64,000 nt of DNA from assembly GCA_963693285.1 (NCBI GenBank), contig OY848917.1, forward strand, positions 22,636,245 through 22,700,244, written 5' to 3'. The stretch is from Xestospongia muta. Its lineage: Eukaryota; Porifera; Demospongiae; Haplosclerida; Petrosiidae. This document shows positions 33,913 to 46,683 of the stretch, in pieces; positions within the stretch are counted from its first letter, which is position 1, and every line of letters begins with the position of its first letter. The notes beneath the pieces were generated by a model. It was given only the letters and a program-made list of their open reading frames with translations, searched no databases and was not told the origin of the DNA. The position numbers and the translations under genes are program-made.

Positions 33913-36900
33913 ATGGCAGCACACCGTTTGAGAAAGGAGCTAGGTAATTATTATATTTTATTAGTGATTTGATGTGATATCATTTCAGATATAACTCATT
34001 TGAGTGAGGCTTTGCAAATCTTAGAGAAAAGCTTTTTTCCGACACCAAGATGGTTAGATTTAGGTCTCAAGCTGGGTCTATTCCATACCACTTTGGAAGC
34101 TGTTAAAGCTAATTGTAGAAATGATGTCAGAGAATGTCTGCGTGAATGCTTAGTAAAATGGTTAAATAGATTTGACAATGTTGATAAGTGTGATGCTGGG
34201 TCAACATACTATGCCTTAATTAATTAATTGACGGGATAGGAGAGCATGCTGCTGCTGAAAATGTCAAGAAAATAGGTAAGTAAATTTAGTTATCGAGTAC
34301 GAAATGTTATATTACTTTTTAGTGGAATTGAATACTCCTGCTTGCCAAGTATTACAAAAACACTTTGAATGTCTCTTGCAACTCATTCTTCCCATGGAGA
34401 TAGTTCGTATGTTATTTGCTGAAGGAGTTATCTCTAAGGCAACATTTGAGGAAGTAGAAAAATTGGAAGGTTCTTTGAGTGATGAAACCTTAGGGATATT
34501 ATGTAGTGCAGTCTCTTTGGAGTCTGAGGTATTGAAAAAATTTGCCTGCATCTTATTAAAATCAGAAGAAACATCACGTGTAGCAAAAGATATAATTCAA
34601 GAGTATGGTAAATGACTATTATTATTATTACATTATAGTAATCACTATATTTAATAGACCAAACCTCCTCTCAAATTACTTTACCTCAAAAGCAAACAGG
34701 TAAGTACATTAATTTTATTATACAGTGTAATAGTATGCTCCAATTTTAAACCATTGTTCATTGACTACTATTTGTTATTGTAGAAACTTTGTCAGGTGGT
34801 TTCACAGAGCTACATCTTCAGATTACTTATCAAGACATGTTTGATGAGATAAAGGTGACCTTTGGAAATTTTATTGAGGCTGTTGCACCACTCATTGAAA
34901 AAGCCATCCCTTCAATGACAAATCTTAAGACATACCTTCGGAGATGTTTCAGAGAATTAAAACCTCAATTGAATGCAGCCGAGTCTTTTGATGAAGTGAT
35001 GGATGTTATAGAGGAAAGGTGCACTATAATTAATATAAGCTGTGTGGAAGCTGTAATCGATCATTACAACATTGAAGAGGCTAAGTCTCATATTGTGACC
35101 TACAAAGTAACTGTAGATAAATTCTGTGAAGACGTCAAGCTTAGCCTATGTGAAAAGGAGAATATCACGATAGGTCAATCTCCTCCTCTCAAGTGTGAAA
35201 CTATTGAATTTGTTCTTGAATGGGAACTTGAAGACTATGTTTTAAAGCAAATACGTGGAGTTTTAACAAAAGCATTTGAAGACATGGCAAAACACGTTCA
35301 AGTTAGAGTTATAAGGAAAGGTAATTCAATTGTTGTAACCTGCTATGCTCCTCGAAATTTAATGGATTTTCTCCAATTAAATGCTGTTAAGAATCTTGAT
35401 TTGCTAAAATCAATTGGAGTAATCAAGCTGACAGCAGGCTATTGTACTATTTGGAATGCCTGCAAGAGACATGAGGTAAAAGAGACAAGAACTGTATTGA
35501 TTGACAATTACCATTTACTTTTTTTCTAGAAAAGAAGTGTTTTTGAAAGTCGAACAGATTTTGCTGAAGAAGACAGTAAAATAAAGTCAACGTTTGCTCA
35601 AGAAGGTTTTCAAAATTACTTGTAATGTACTTAAAATTATTTTTACATTTTTATAGAGGATGTAGTGTCAATAAAAAACTTGTTAGTACAGAAGCAAAAT
35701 GAGGTTGACTTTGTGAAGTCTAAAGCTAAAGGTAATAACTTATTGAGTATAAAATTTAAGACATAATTGATAAGTTATTGTCAGTGAAGTAAACAAGTAA
35801 ACTTGTTGAAATCACAAGAATGTCTGATGAGAGAGACTTTGTTGCATTAAGTAAATGGAAGAAATTAGTTGTTCTTGTGTTTACCCATCGACAAAGAGTT
35901 GCTATGAATATTGTCCATTATATCAACTTCGTAAATAAGTATTTTCATACAGGAAATACTATGTAAACTAGTAATGCACACTGACCTTTTGCTATAGCAT
36001 TTAACAGTTTGGTATAGATATTTAATGTCATTGAAGCTCTGACTTCAAAAAACTTGTTGGAATCAAAAGAATGTCTGATGAGAGGAACTTTGTCTTAATT
36101 TTTTAAAAATGAAACAATTTAGTTTGTCTTGTTTTTAGCTATTGACAAAGAATTGTTATTAGTGAAGAGGATATTAGAAGAGAGGGATGTTGAGATATCT
36201 CAATTAAAGTCGGAACTGCAAGACCAGGAAGGTAAATTCTACAATACATAATGATACTTTTATTTAAATATCAATAGCTATTTGTGAAAAGAAACAACAA
36301 GAGATAGATGTATTGCATAATGAGATACATTCAGTTAATTCACAATTACAAAGTGAGAACAGTGATTTAAAAAAGACTATAAGTGGTATGCTGATAATAT
36401 TTAATTTAAAAGTTAATACCATTGTTGTATTGTATAGATTTACAAACAGAAGTATCAGCATTAAAGTCTGAAGCAGCTAGCCAAGGAATTGAAGCAATTG
36501 CTTTTGAAAGTGGGTTATGAATATTGTCCATTATATCAACTTCATAAATAGATATTTCCATACAGGAAGTAGTATGTAAACTAGTAATGCCCACTAGCAC
36601 CTTGTTGCAATGGTGTTTATATCTAATATCAGTTTGGTATAGAGTTTTAATGTCATTGCTTTGTTGTCTTTTGTGACATCCTTATCTAATCCTTCCCATA
36701 TGCTCATTGATGAGAATTTCCCATATTTTGATACTTGGAATATATACAATTTCATTAAAGTCAAAATTCTTTTTGTAGTAACTTAGTAAGTTATAGAGAT
36801 ATTATTTATTTGTTTTAATAATAGGATGTACTCGTCGTGTTGTGTGGGGAAGTGATAGCGTTCGTCTTTCCTCGCCCACTACTATAGAATGTGAAGAAGT

Positions 36901-37387
36901 GATGACTGCATTAATGATGCAAAATCGAACTGAAATACAATGGTGGATTGAGCTCTATACTTTATCATCCGACTGTTTGCTAACGGTATTTACTAAACTC
37001 AATGAATGTATAGTGGTAAGACTTGATATTAATGACACTATATTTGATAGCCACTGTATCTCTGAATTATGTCGAGTATTGACCAACAACAAAACTATTG
37101 AGGGACTAACTTTTTGGTCTTCTCCTCTTACTTCTACTGGTTTAGAGCTACTGAGTAATGCTGTCTCTATTAATAGTATACTCAAAGCATTAATTTTAGT
37201 ATCTGACGATACCATCACAGATGAGGAGACACCTTATGTTATTAACATGTTATCAAAGTTGGAAGTTTTACTTATAAACTTTTGTCCAAGGATTACCAAC
37301 TATGGAATGCAACGTATCTCACAAGTAGTAAAAACAAACACATCACTGGCTCAAGTCTATATTAATGGTTGTGACCTCTGTGTTTAA
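33913..37387 (+). CDS. death-fold / coiled-coil / LRR protein (NLR-like without NACHT), with a probable frameshift
   Basis: Exons 33913-33943, 33989-34275, 34323-34607, 34658-34699, 34784-35475, 35530-35605, 35657-35731, 36139-36231, 36278-36385, 36438-36509, 36825-37387. Exon 2 encodes a death-domain-like fold (WLDLGLKLGLFHTTLEAVKA, CLRECLVKWL). Exon 3 is a second helical death-fold (CARD-like) unit (LPMEIVRMLFAEGVISKATF). The big exon 5 encodes a conserved-looking alpha/beta region (CTIINISCVEAVIDHY, VRVIRKGNSIVVTCYAPRN) of unknown name. Exons 6-10 are small phase-1 coiled-coil exons. The last exon carries ribonuclease-inhibitor type LRRs (TIEGLTFWSSPLTSTGLELL). The frame breaks in exon 2: after YYALIN it hits TAA (34225-34227), while IDGIGEHAAAENVKKI continues in another frame; one missing nucleotide in TTAATTAATTAA explains it. 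Likely an innate immune or apoptosis adaptor. It is either a null allele, an assembly error or a pseudogene. Confidence 0.72.
35798..36120 (+). repeat. decayed duplicate of the coiled-coil exon region
   Basis: 35798-35830 and 36049-36090 share ACTTGTTG-AATC-AAGAATGTCTGATGAGAG. 35886-35902 (ATCGACAAAGAGTTGCT) matches the start of real exon 36139 (ATTGACAAAGAATTGTT), but its acceptor AG is replaced by CC. 35905-36040 matches 36516-36660 (GAATATTGTCCATTATATCA). A local duplication created a dead copy of the exon. Confidence 0.75.
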
Positions 37388-37528
37388 CATTAGTATTAAT
37401 AAATAATTATTATATATAACTACATATTTCTTATTATTGAATAAAAGAGTGAACAATGTACAGATAATCTCATAATACGTACATAGTTGAGATCGTTGGG
37501 GGCGTGTTCATTGTGAGATAGACTAAAG

Positions 37529-39116
37529 ATGGCTGTTCTCTTTGAAGGTGGTAGCAACGTTTCTGTAGACTTAGACCAGCAGTATACGTCCAGTGACTAT
37601 TCTACTTGTACATCTCAACATTCAAAATTACCTTATAAACAATTCTCAACTACAAACAATCACAGTAATGCTACAGATTATACTAGTGATGGTGCTCTAA
37701 TGGGTACATTAATTCGATCAGACGGTATGACAATAACTCATCAAGATACTTCAGAACTGGGATCAGTCATGACTTTTGATAATGATATGGTAAAGCCATT
37801 TGATGATAGAAAAGGACATTCCAATTGTATTGAAGTAAAGCCAGTACTATCAAAACATAGAGATACAAAGAACAATGAAGACTTTAGTGATCTGATATAC
37901 TGTCGTAAATTACATGGAGTCCATTTTAAAAGTCCAGTGGGAAAAGTGTCGAAAGAAATATCTCGTTGTTTACATGAAGTGAGTAAGTAAAAAAAATATA
38001 GAGAAACTCTAGTTAAACCCTGTAAATTTATAGGAAGTGTTTAAGTAGAAAACGTATGTTTATGTGAAATTATTATAGTTGACTTCCAAAGTTTTAGGAG
38101 CTAAGGTATAGTATTGAGATGAACTCTTTTGCCAACTATCTAGACACTTAGTACTTAATAATACTATGATTGATAACAAATCATGTGATTAACACATTAT
38201 AATGTCAACAATGTAGATGAAATAGGATTAATGAAAGTTATCTATAACCTCATATAGTAGAGGTGTCTTAAAAGAGAGCACATTTTACTATTTGAGTCTT
38301 CTTTAAGTATACTGTAGATATCATAGGCTCAGTATAACAAGTAGCTCTTAATTGAGTTATGATAATACACATTAACTTATATATATCTTTTATTATATTA
38401 GTACAAACATAATCTCATACATAATGTTACCAGAGTACTGGGTGTTAAAGTGACACTAGACTTATTTCACAAAACATCTAAAATACAATCAAGTGGAGGA
38501 GAATTAACGTCTGACAACAAAAGAAGGTATTGTTAGATAGTATTTAAATTAACCTAGTGAAAGCATTACTTAGTCTGGTATATTTTATATTTAGCTTTGC
38601 ACCAATTATATAGTATCTTAGATGAAGGACATGTTTTTACGTCAAACTTCATGTTAGACTTTTTAATAGATTAGCTAGCGAGTGTTTTTAGCATAAGCAT
38701 CATAGAGGTATTTACATAAGGATTTATAGCCAATTATGTCACTAAGTGACTCATTAAGATTGCTTTGATCCCTTATGATAAATGTAACATGTGATGCCTG
38801 AAATGTGTTCTTTATAAAATTAAGGAAACAAAACAGTGATATTATGTGTTTGTTATTTTGGTTTAGAAAAAGTCCTGGAGGTGTGTTTTTAAGATTAGTA
38901 AAAGAGACAGCAACAGAAGAACAAAGTGAAGCAATCTTCAAAGATGAAAAAGAACGTCATTCTCGTAGGAAAAAATGCGTACGCCAAAAAAAATTAAAAG
39001 AAAGGAAACAAAATTCAATGGACTTTAGCAAAGAATGTATTAAAGAGGAAGTAGAGGATAAAAATAAACAGGTAATATAATTTAGCAGATGAGTAATAAT
39101 AATATAATTTTATAGG

Positions 39117-39170
<54 letters not shown>

Positions 39171-40495
39171 CACCTCATAATGAGATTCATAGCCCATATG
39201 TTTTGAATAGGTGTGTCAGTTCTATATAATGTATATGGACTTAATAGCAGGTTAATACTTGAGAATATAGAACCTGACATCTTAAGTAGCTAGTTCCTTT
39301 TTTATAAACAGCAAGGTAGCAGGTTTATACAGACCTGATGAGAAACTTATCAGTTTTATCATTATAGACAGGTCCAAATGTATTTACTTATAAACCTGGC
39401 ACTTGGAGAATTTAACAAACTGTTGCTCAATGCCCATGTGCTATATTATTGAGTGATAGTGGCAGATTAGTATGAATTTGATGATAAATTATATCAGATA
39501 TATAACAGTTTATTGATCTATGTGTTATATAAACCTGCCAACTTGGGATTTTGTTAAAAGATATCACCTGAGGGTTGTACATTTATTACATTGATCCACT
39601 ACTAAAACCTATCTTTAATCAATGTATGACTTACCTTAATAATAACTTACTGTAAAGGCCCAAAGATTGCTGGACTGCCATGTTCATGACTAAACAAGTC
39701 CTGAAATATAATCTAGCTAATTTTTAAAGGGAGTGTACTGGACTGTAATAGCAACATCTTTACACTGTATTTTCAGTTGCTATTGTTAATGTATATAGAA
39801 TCAGATTATGTTCTAATAAGAGTGCTACATTAGTAATACCTATAATGCTATTTTATTAGGTTGTGTCACCTCAAGGCCATGTCATGACAAGTGTTGCTCA
39901 AGAGTTGAACTTATATGAATATAATACTATGGAGGAAGAAATGGAAGTAGAACATCATGATCACGTCAGTTATGTTAATATGTTTGTCATCTTGTTGTGA
40001 CTAGAGATCCTGTGTATTATATATATGACTTATAAGTAGTAGCAATGTCTGATTTACAGTCAAAATCTGAGGACCAACAGGTAGTCACTGTACGAATAGC
40101 ATTTTAAGTAGGTGGAACTAGAACACACGCCTAGTAATGCTAGTATCCAAGTTGTAAAATGAGCAATGTTTAAACTTGACACTCTTCAGTTTGTTCTCAT
40201 TACTACTTTTTATGTTTTGTAAAAATTTTATCAGAACAACTAAACTTACTTCAATCTTGTTGCCATCAATATAGCCTCTCAGTGCATGTATCGAATATAG
40301 AATGATTGCCGATATATAATTATATTGGTATTATTTATGTCTTAATAAGAGTCCTTCAGTTGAGAAAGTCTATTATTATATTGATTATCTTTATTATTAT
40401 AGGTTGATGTTATAGATAAAGTTAATGAAGAATTAGCGGCAGAGTTTGAACAAATTGACGAGATTAAGTTAGATTTTGGAATTGACTTTACCTAA
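37529..40495 (+). CDS. PHAX: PHAX, phosphorylated adaptor for RNA export
   Basis: Exons 37529-37978, 38402-38526, 38867-39071, 39860-39964, 40060-40080, 40403-40495, summing to 999 nt (332 aa). After an acidic, Ser-rich N-terminal half, the RNA-binding domain reads VTRVLGVKVTLDLFHKTSKI, then QSSGGELTSDNKRRKSPGGV and FLRLVKE. This is the PHAX signature (T-x-x-I-x-x-x-GG ... RR-x-PGGVFL-x-L-x-K), rebuilt across the 38526/38867 junction. A basic helix (RRKKCVRQKKLKERK) and an acidic C-terminus follow. In animals PHAX binds U snRNA and the cap-binding complex and bridges them to CRM1 for nuclear export. The length is close to the human protein. The 21-nt exon at 40060-40080 is in frame and could be skipped. 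The gene starts 141 nt after the previous gene's stop, typical of tight packing. Confidence 0.93.
39116..39173. repeat. (CA)n microsatellite in a PHAX intron
   Basis: About 28 CA units with two CG interruptions, in the intron between exons 3 and 4. Confidence 0.97.
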
Positions 40496-41229
40496 CATTG
40501 TGCTTAGTTGTCGATCTATACTATATCAGTATCATCATTCAAAGATTTTCAAAATAACTTTTAAGATACACTTGTATTAGATATTATAATCATGTAATGA
40601 TCTATACAACATGAATTAGATATTATAATCATGTAATGATCTATACACTTGTATTAAGATATTATAATCATGTAATGATCTATACACTTATATTAAGATA
40701 TTAGATCAAGGCGGCCTGAAATGTTGGTCCACAGTTAATTAATGTCTTTGAATTACATTGAAATATAAATGTTAGTATCTCATAGCTATAAACCAGTTAT
40801 CTGCCTCTTTGCTGTAAAGCTAATAAACTAAAATGAATAATAGAGAGACTAATCTGCCAATTACCATGCCATGATGTCAGGGTTACTCCACAATTAGTTG
40901 AAGCATATAAAGCAGTATAAGAACATTGTAAAAGAGAATTACATGTTCTTTGGCATGAACATGATGTCATGATGACATTATTTGCACAGTTTAATATGGA
41001 CTAATGATAGATTAATTGTTATCACCAAATGTGGACATGTAGTACCACCTACTGTGCTCATACATATATAATGATAATATTTGAAATCTGCATACATAGT
41101 GATGAAATATAGTGTATTACCAAATAAGGAAATTAGTCTTTCATAATAATTATATTATATATAGTCACTTAATCGTAGAAAATTAATAATTAACTTTGAG
41201 ATACTTCAACTTTGTTAAGTAAAATGGAT
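40496..41229. other. intergenic between convergent genes
   Basis: Contains the PHAX 3' UTR, the 40-bp tandem repeat and, from 40957, the start of the 1.84-kb duplicated segment. Confidence 0.6.
40575..40695. repeat. tandem repeat of about 40 bp, three copies
   Basis: Unit ATATTATAATCATGTAATGATCTATACA... repeated three times just downstream of PHAX, with small differences (TTGTATT / CATGAATT / TTATATT). Confidence 0.9.
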
Positions 41230-41842
41230 TCATTTATATCCTATGACCCTAAAACGCATCTTTAAGTTGCCACCAAAAGCTGCTCCATCATATAATCCTG
41301 TGACATATTTTCCGTCATAAGGTAGCCACATACTTTCAGAGTTATATGCCCATGCCTGTTGACCATATGAATGAACAATAAGTTGGAATTTATATTCAGG
41401 ATTAGTATAAATTAGAACCCTTCCATTTGATTGTTTATTACAATCGCCAGTTTCAACCTCAGCATTAACAAGCACCATTTTAGCTGTATCAGGTACACCA
41501 ACAGATTGAAGATCAATTTTTACTTCTGTATATGAAGGATCTGTAGATATGGCTGTAAAATCACTTTTAATAGGAGTCCAAGTAGACAGCTGCACATGTA
41601 ATAAACAAAGCATAATATCCATATCTTGCTATATCATACCTTAGCTTCAAGTTCTGATAACTCTTTTTCTACAAAGGCTTTGAGCTCTTTTATTGATTTT
41701 TCAACCTATCAAATTAAAGATAAATGTCAAAATGAAGAGCATATTAATATAAGGAATTTTGATCAATGATAACCTGCATCATTAGATAGTGTGCCATGGC
41801 TATTAACATAGCCAACCAAATGAAAAACCAAAAAAATTCCAT
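41230..41842 (-). CDS. small type II membrane protein: signal anchor, coiled coil, beta-rich ectodomain (copy A)
   Basis: Exons on the minus strand: 41842-41774, 41705-41640, 41589-41230, all phase 0; 164 aa. Exon 1 is a signal anchor (MEFFWFFIWLAMLIAMAHYL). Exon 2 is a 22-residue coiled coil (VEKSIKELKAFVEKELSELE). Exon 3 is a compact beta-rich domain starting LSTWTPIKSDF, with VLIYTNPEYKF, WAYNSESMWLP and a final RFRVIGYK. With one membrane helix and a coiled coil next to the ectodomain it looks like an oligomeric (perhaps trimeric) surface protein, C1q/TNF-like in layout; I do not recognise the ectodomain family. A conserved Trp-rich WLP motif is shared by all three paralogues. Presumed plasma membrane, C-terminus outside. 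Confidence 0.82.
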
Positions 41843-43072
41843 ATCTTAATGAGCAAACAATATACTTCAGCCGAACGTTAATGAGATATTCACAGCTGAG
41901 GATGATAATTTCTTGCTTGACCTCTCGATTTAAGTACTCTGTCAATCTAACTCAGTTGATTGTGTACATTCTTTATATAAGCTGTTTCCAAGTGAGAAAT
42001 GCATCATTATAAACAGCTGTGCAGAGACAGGAAAGGTCAAAGGTCAAAGTATCCTTTTCAATTGCAACCATATTCTTCATATTTGTTATTGGCAATGCCT
42101 CGATATGTTTAATGATTATGCATGTCTCTTTGTATTCAGCAAATAACACTATGAACTATTAATTATTAGTAATAAATATTAAAATAATATACATATTATA
42201 TTACAAAAGAAGAGTGACATTGTAATGACTAAAAGGATGTTGTTGTTTTCTACATCTAATAATCACTATAATTACAATTAACACAATTTTTAAAATTTTT
42301 GTTTGAATTGTTAACAGTAACTACTATTGTTAAGTGATATAACTCCTTATAATTATGGTATAACATAACCCCATTTGTTGTCATCTACAGCTACTTGCAG
42401 GTGTTATGTGTTAAAGCAGACAGATATGTATAAATGAGATAACAATTAGCAATTATTACCAACTGAAGACTACCATTTTCTTCAGTCAGTTATACCTTCT
42501 TTATTTCACACCTTGTATTTATGATCGTTACTTGGAAATGGCAATAGTGATAATTAAAAGACTGAGGAAGTGAAATCTCTTTATGCAAATAACATCAAGT
42601 TAGAAATTGTGTTTTTAGGCTACATGCCTTTGAGCAAAACTCACTGCATGTACCACCAGACCACAATTACAACTACTGTACAAGAATTTATTTATGTGAA
42701 AACTAGCCATTAAGTTAATATAATATTTGGTAACATGAGACAATGAATGTATGATCATTTTTGATTACAATGATTGCTTGCATGTGCTTGATTCTATAAT
42801 GAACATGATGTCATGATGACATTACTTTCACAGCTTAATATGGACTAATGATAGATTAATTGTTATCACCAAATGTGGACGTGTAGTACCACCTACTGTG
42901 CTCATACATATATAATGATAATATTTGAAATCCGCATACATAGTGATGAAATATAGTGTATTACCAAATAAGGAAATTAGTCTTTCATAATAATTTTATT
43001 ATATATAGTCACTTAATTGTAGAAATTAATAATTAACTTTGAGATACTTCAACTTTGTTAAGTAAAATGGAT
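41843..43072. other. spacer between copies A and B
   Basis: Promoter side of copy A and 3' side of copy B, all inside the duplicated segment. Nothing else recognised. Confidence 0.65.
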
Positions 43073-43685
43073 TCATTTATATCCTATGACCCTAAAACGC
43101 ATCTTTAAGTTGCCACCAAAAGCTGCTCCATCATATAATCCTGTGACATATTTTCCGTCATAAGGCAGCCACATACTTTCAGAGTTATATGCCCATGCCT
43201 GTTGACCATATGAATGAACAATAAGTTGGAATTTATATTCAGGATTAGTATAAATTAGAACCCTTCCATTTGATTGTTTATTACAATCGCCGGTTTCAAC
43301 CTCAGCATTAACAAGCACCATTTTAGCTGTATCAGGTACACCAACAGATTGAAGATCAATTTTTACTTCTGTATATGAAGGATCTGTAGATATGGCTGTA
43401 AAATCACTTTTAATAGGAGTCCAAGTAGACAGCTGCACATGTAATAAACAAAGCATAATATCTATTGCTTGCTATATCATACCTTAGCTTCAAGTTCTGA
43501 TAACTCTTTTTCTACAAAGGCTTTGAGCTCTTTTATTGATTTTTCAACCTATCAAATTAAAGATAAATGTCAAAATGAAGAGCATATTAATATAAGGAAT
43601 TTTGATCAATGATAACCTGCATCATTAGATAGTGTGCCATGACTATTAACATAGCCAACCAAATGAAAAACCAAAAAAATTCCAT
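43073..43685 (-). CDS. small type II membrane protein (copy B)
   Basis: Exons 43685-43617, 43548-43483, 43432-43073; 164 aa. The ectodomain exon encodes the same protein as copy A, and exon sizes are identical. Flanking sequence shows the few differences. It arose from the 1.84-kb tandem duplication. All splice sites and the start are intact, so both copies should be functional. Confidence 0.82.
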
Positions 43686-45502
43686 ATCTTAATGACCAAA
43701 CTATATACTTCAACCGAACGTTAATGAGATATTCACAGCTGAAGATGATAATTTCTTGCTTGACCTCTGGATTTAAGTACTCTGTCAATCTAACTCAGTT
43801 GACTGTGTACGCTCTTTATATAAGCTGTTTCCAAGTGTGAAAGTTCAAAGGTCAAAGTGTCCTTTTTGACTGCAACTGTGTTCTTCATATTTATTATTGG
43901 CAATGCCTTGATATGTTTTGTAAGACTATGCATGTCTCTTTGAAGGCTGACCAAATATGTATTCAGCAAATAACACCATGAACTATTAATTATTAGTTAA
44001 TAGGTATTTAAATAATATTCATATCATATTACAAAAGAAGAGTGACATCATAATAACTGAAAGAATGATGTTGTTTTTTACACTTAACAATCACTATAGT
44101 TACAATTAACACAATTTTAAAATTTTTTGCTTGAATTGTTAACAGTAATTGCTATTGTTGAGTGACATAACATCTAACATGGTATAATATAGCACTATTT
44201 GTTGTCATCTACAACTACTTGCAGATGTTATGTGTTATAGCAGACAGATATATATAAATGAAATAACAATTATACATGACAATATATTGTACATCTAATG
44301 ATATTCTATTACAAAGTTGGTAGTAATGCTATCACCACATATACTGTTGCTGTCATACTGTCTGTATTATAACAATTGTTACTAAGTGATAACAACCATA
44401 TCCTTTAGTCAGTTATACACCTGGACTGTATACGTGTTCAATAGTTCCTTATTTCACACCTTGTATTTATCATCATTACATGGAAATGGACAATAATGAT
44501 AATTAAATAACTGTAGAAGTGAAATCTCTTTATGCAAATTACATCAAGTTAGAAATTGAGTTTTTGGGCTACATGCCTTTAAGAAAACTTGCTGCATGTA
44601 CCTCCAGACCACGATTGCAGCTACTGTACAAAAATTTATTTATGTAAAAATAGCCATAAATTTAATATAATATTTGGTAACATGAGACAATGAATGCATG
44701 ATCATTTTTTGATTACAATGATTGCTTGCATTGCTTGATTCTAGTCTCGCAAGTCATATGCAGCTATATAATTGAATGGTGGACATCCATTTTTAAATCA
44801 TATGAGTTGGGTTTGGCTTGTAAACTAACTAATTCAGCTTTTACATGACAATACACCTAATGATATTCTATTACAAAGTTTCCAGTAATGTTATCACCAA
44901 CATTTATTGTTGCTGTCATGCTGTATTCTTCAATTGGTAGCTGTTAAGTCTTCAACCTCTCCACTTATAGTTAGTTGTGGTCAATCTTGCAATCTTAATT
45001 GATCTCAATTTAAGACTTACTTCGTTTGATAATTGTATAAAAGGAAGATAAGTTTGATATGTTGTCATGATGTTTGCAAGTGAATTGAAACAGACAGACC
45101 TGTATAGATAATGTTGGAAACAACAATAGTTTCTGCAAGTGTCAAGACTCAAGAGGAAAGTTAATTGTGTTTACATGCAATTTGACTTTATATACAGATA
45201 AAGTTGTAATTAACAATTATTTCTAAGTGAAGACAATTATGTATATGTCATATTGTCATTTATAAATGTTGTTATAGATACACCTGGACTCACTTTAGTG
45301 GACATGTGACTTCTGTTTGCTGATCATGTGCAGTATTCATTAATCATAATGATTAGGCTTATTCTTGAATAATATCTTTGGATCTTTTCTTCTGTCTCTC
45401 GTAGTTCTTGGATTGACTCTGTTCATTGATGAGATTTTAGGATTAGTAATGTCAATCACTTTAGCACTCAATTCATTGGTTACTATAAGCATCAGTGGTT
45501 AC
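43686..45502. other. spacer, end of duplicated segment
   Basis: Promoter side of copy B; the duplicate ends near 44744. No coding evidence. Confidence 0.6.
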
Positions 45503-46683
45503 TAGTGTTGTTTTAGTAGACATAAGGTGTTTAGTTTTAGTTTACTTATAGTAAAAGGTAAAAGTTATTTTTAGTTTTAGTATTAGTTATAGTATATTAA
45601 TGCTAATTTTAATTTAGTTTTAGTATTAGTTATAGTATTAATGCTAATTTTATTTAGTTTTAGTATTAGTTATAGTATTAATGCTAATTTTATTTAGTTT
45701 TAGTAATAGTTATAGTATTAATGCTAATTTTATTTAGTTTTAGTATTAGTTATAGTATTAATGCTAATTTTATTTAGTTTTAGTATTAGTTATAGTATTA
45801 ATGCTAATTTTAATTTAGTTTTAGTATTAGTTATAGTATTAATGCTAATTTTATTTAGTTTTAGTATTAGTTATAGTATTAATGCTAATTTTATTTAGTT
45901 TTAGTATTAGTTATAGTATTAATGCTAATTTTAATTTAGTTTTAGTATTAGTTATAGTATTAATGCTAATTTTAATTAAGTCTTAGTATTAGTTATAGTA
46001 TTAATGCTAATTTTAATTTAGTTTTAGTATTAGTTATAGTATTAATGCTAATTTTAATTTAGTTATAGTATTAGTTATAGTATATTAATGCTAATTTTAA
46101 TTTAGTTATAATATTAGTTATAATCATGTTTAGCAGTAGTTTTTAGTTGAAAGACGTTATGTAGTTAGTTATTCAATGGTGATTTATGTGCATGCACTTG
46201 ATAGTTAAATCTACATTACTATACGGTGTAAGATTTTATACTGATAAATTAAAGTTGCAAATTATCATGGTAAATACAAATTATTCATTCTCATAAACAT
46301 TTCTCGTTCTAAGTTATCGTCACAAAGGCGGTTTTGCTTCCCAGTCTAGCTGTAGCCATGCTTTCTAGTTAAGGTTAACTATAATAACTAGAAAATCACT
46401 CATTCATTGAAGGTTAATACACAAACAACTCAGGCATGCATTACCTAACATGATAACTATGCTAAATGCTTTACACATTCTATGTGGTTAATAACTAATA
46501 TAATTGAGGCTATTTAATTTAGTATTAGTTATAGTTCAAAGGAAAGTTTTAATTATAGTTTAGTTATAGTTATAGTAACATTTGAAAAAAATATTAATTA
46601 TAGTTTTAGTTATAGTTAACTAAAAGTTTTACTTTCTATTTAAAATATTTTAGTATTAGTTATAGTTAACTAAAACAACACTA
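45503..46683. mobile_element. hAT-like element (1181 bp) with internal minisatellite and 8-bp target duplication
   Basis: Ends TAGTGTTGTTTTAGT and ACTAAAACAACACTA, flanked by perfect GTGGTTAC duplications (45495-45502 and 46684-46691). The left half is a roughly 14-copy tandem array with a 40-bp unit (TTAGTATTAGTTATAGTATT + AATGCTAATTTTA...). The right half shares its unique segment, inverted, with the element at 12329-12805. No transposase. Confidence 0.92.
45560..46130. repeat. 40-bp minisatellite inside the hAT-like element
   Basis: The phrase ATTAATGCTAATTTTA recurs every 40 nt (for example near 45640, 45680, 45720), about 14 copies, a few with ATTT/AATTT variants at the unit junction. 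Confidence 0.93.

Larger units (their letters stand above)
40957..44744. repeat. 1.84-kb segmental tandem duplication
   Basis: Unit 1 (40957-42800) and unit 2 (42801 to about 44744) both start with GAACATGATGTCATGATGAC and match along their length, with very high identity over the gene and more drift in the flanks (unit 2 has extra insertions near 44270-44460). Each unit carries one complete copy of the small type II membrane protein gene. Confidence 0.92.

Noticed and set aside
41763..41945. 60-aa minus-strand frame (and its copy at 43606-43788)
   Set aside because: It overlaps the signal-anchor exon in a different frame; the frame that joins in phase to the coiled-coil exon is the real one.
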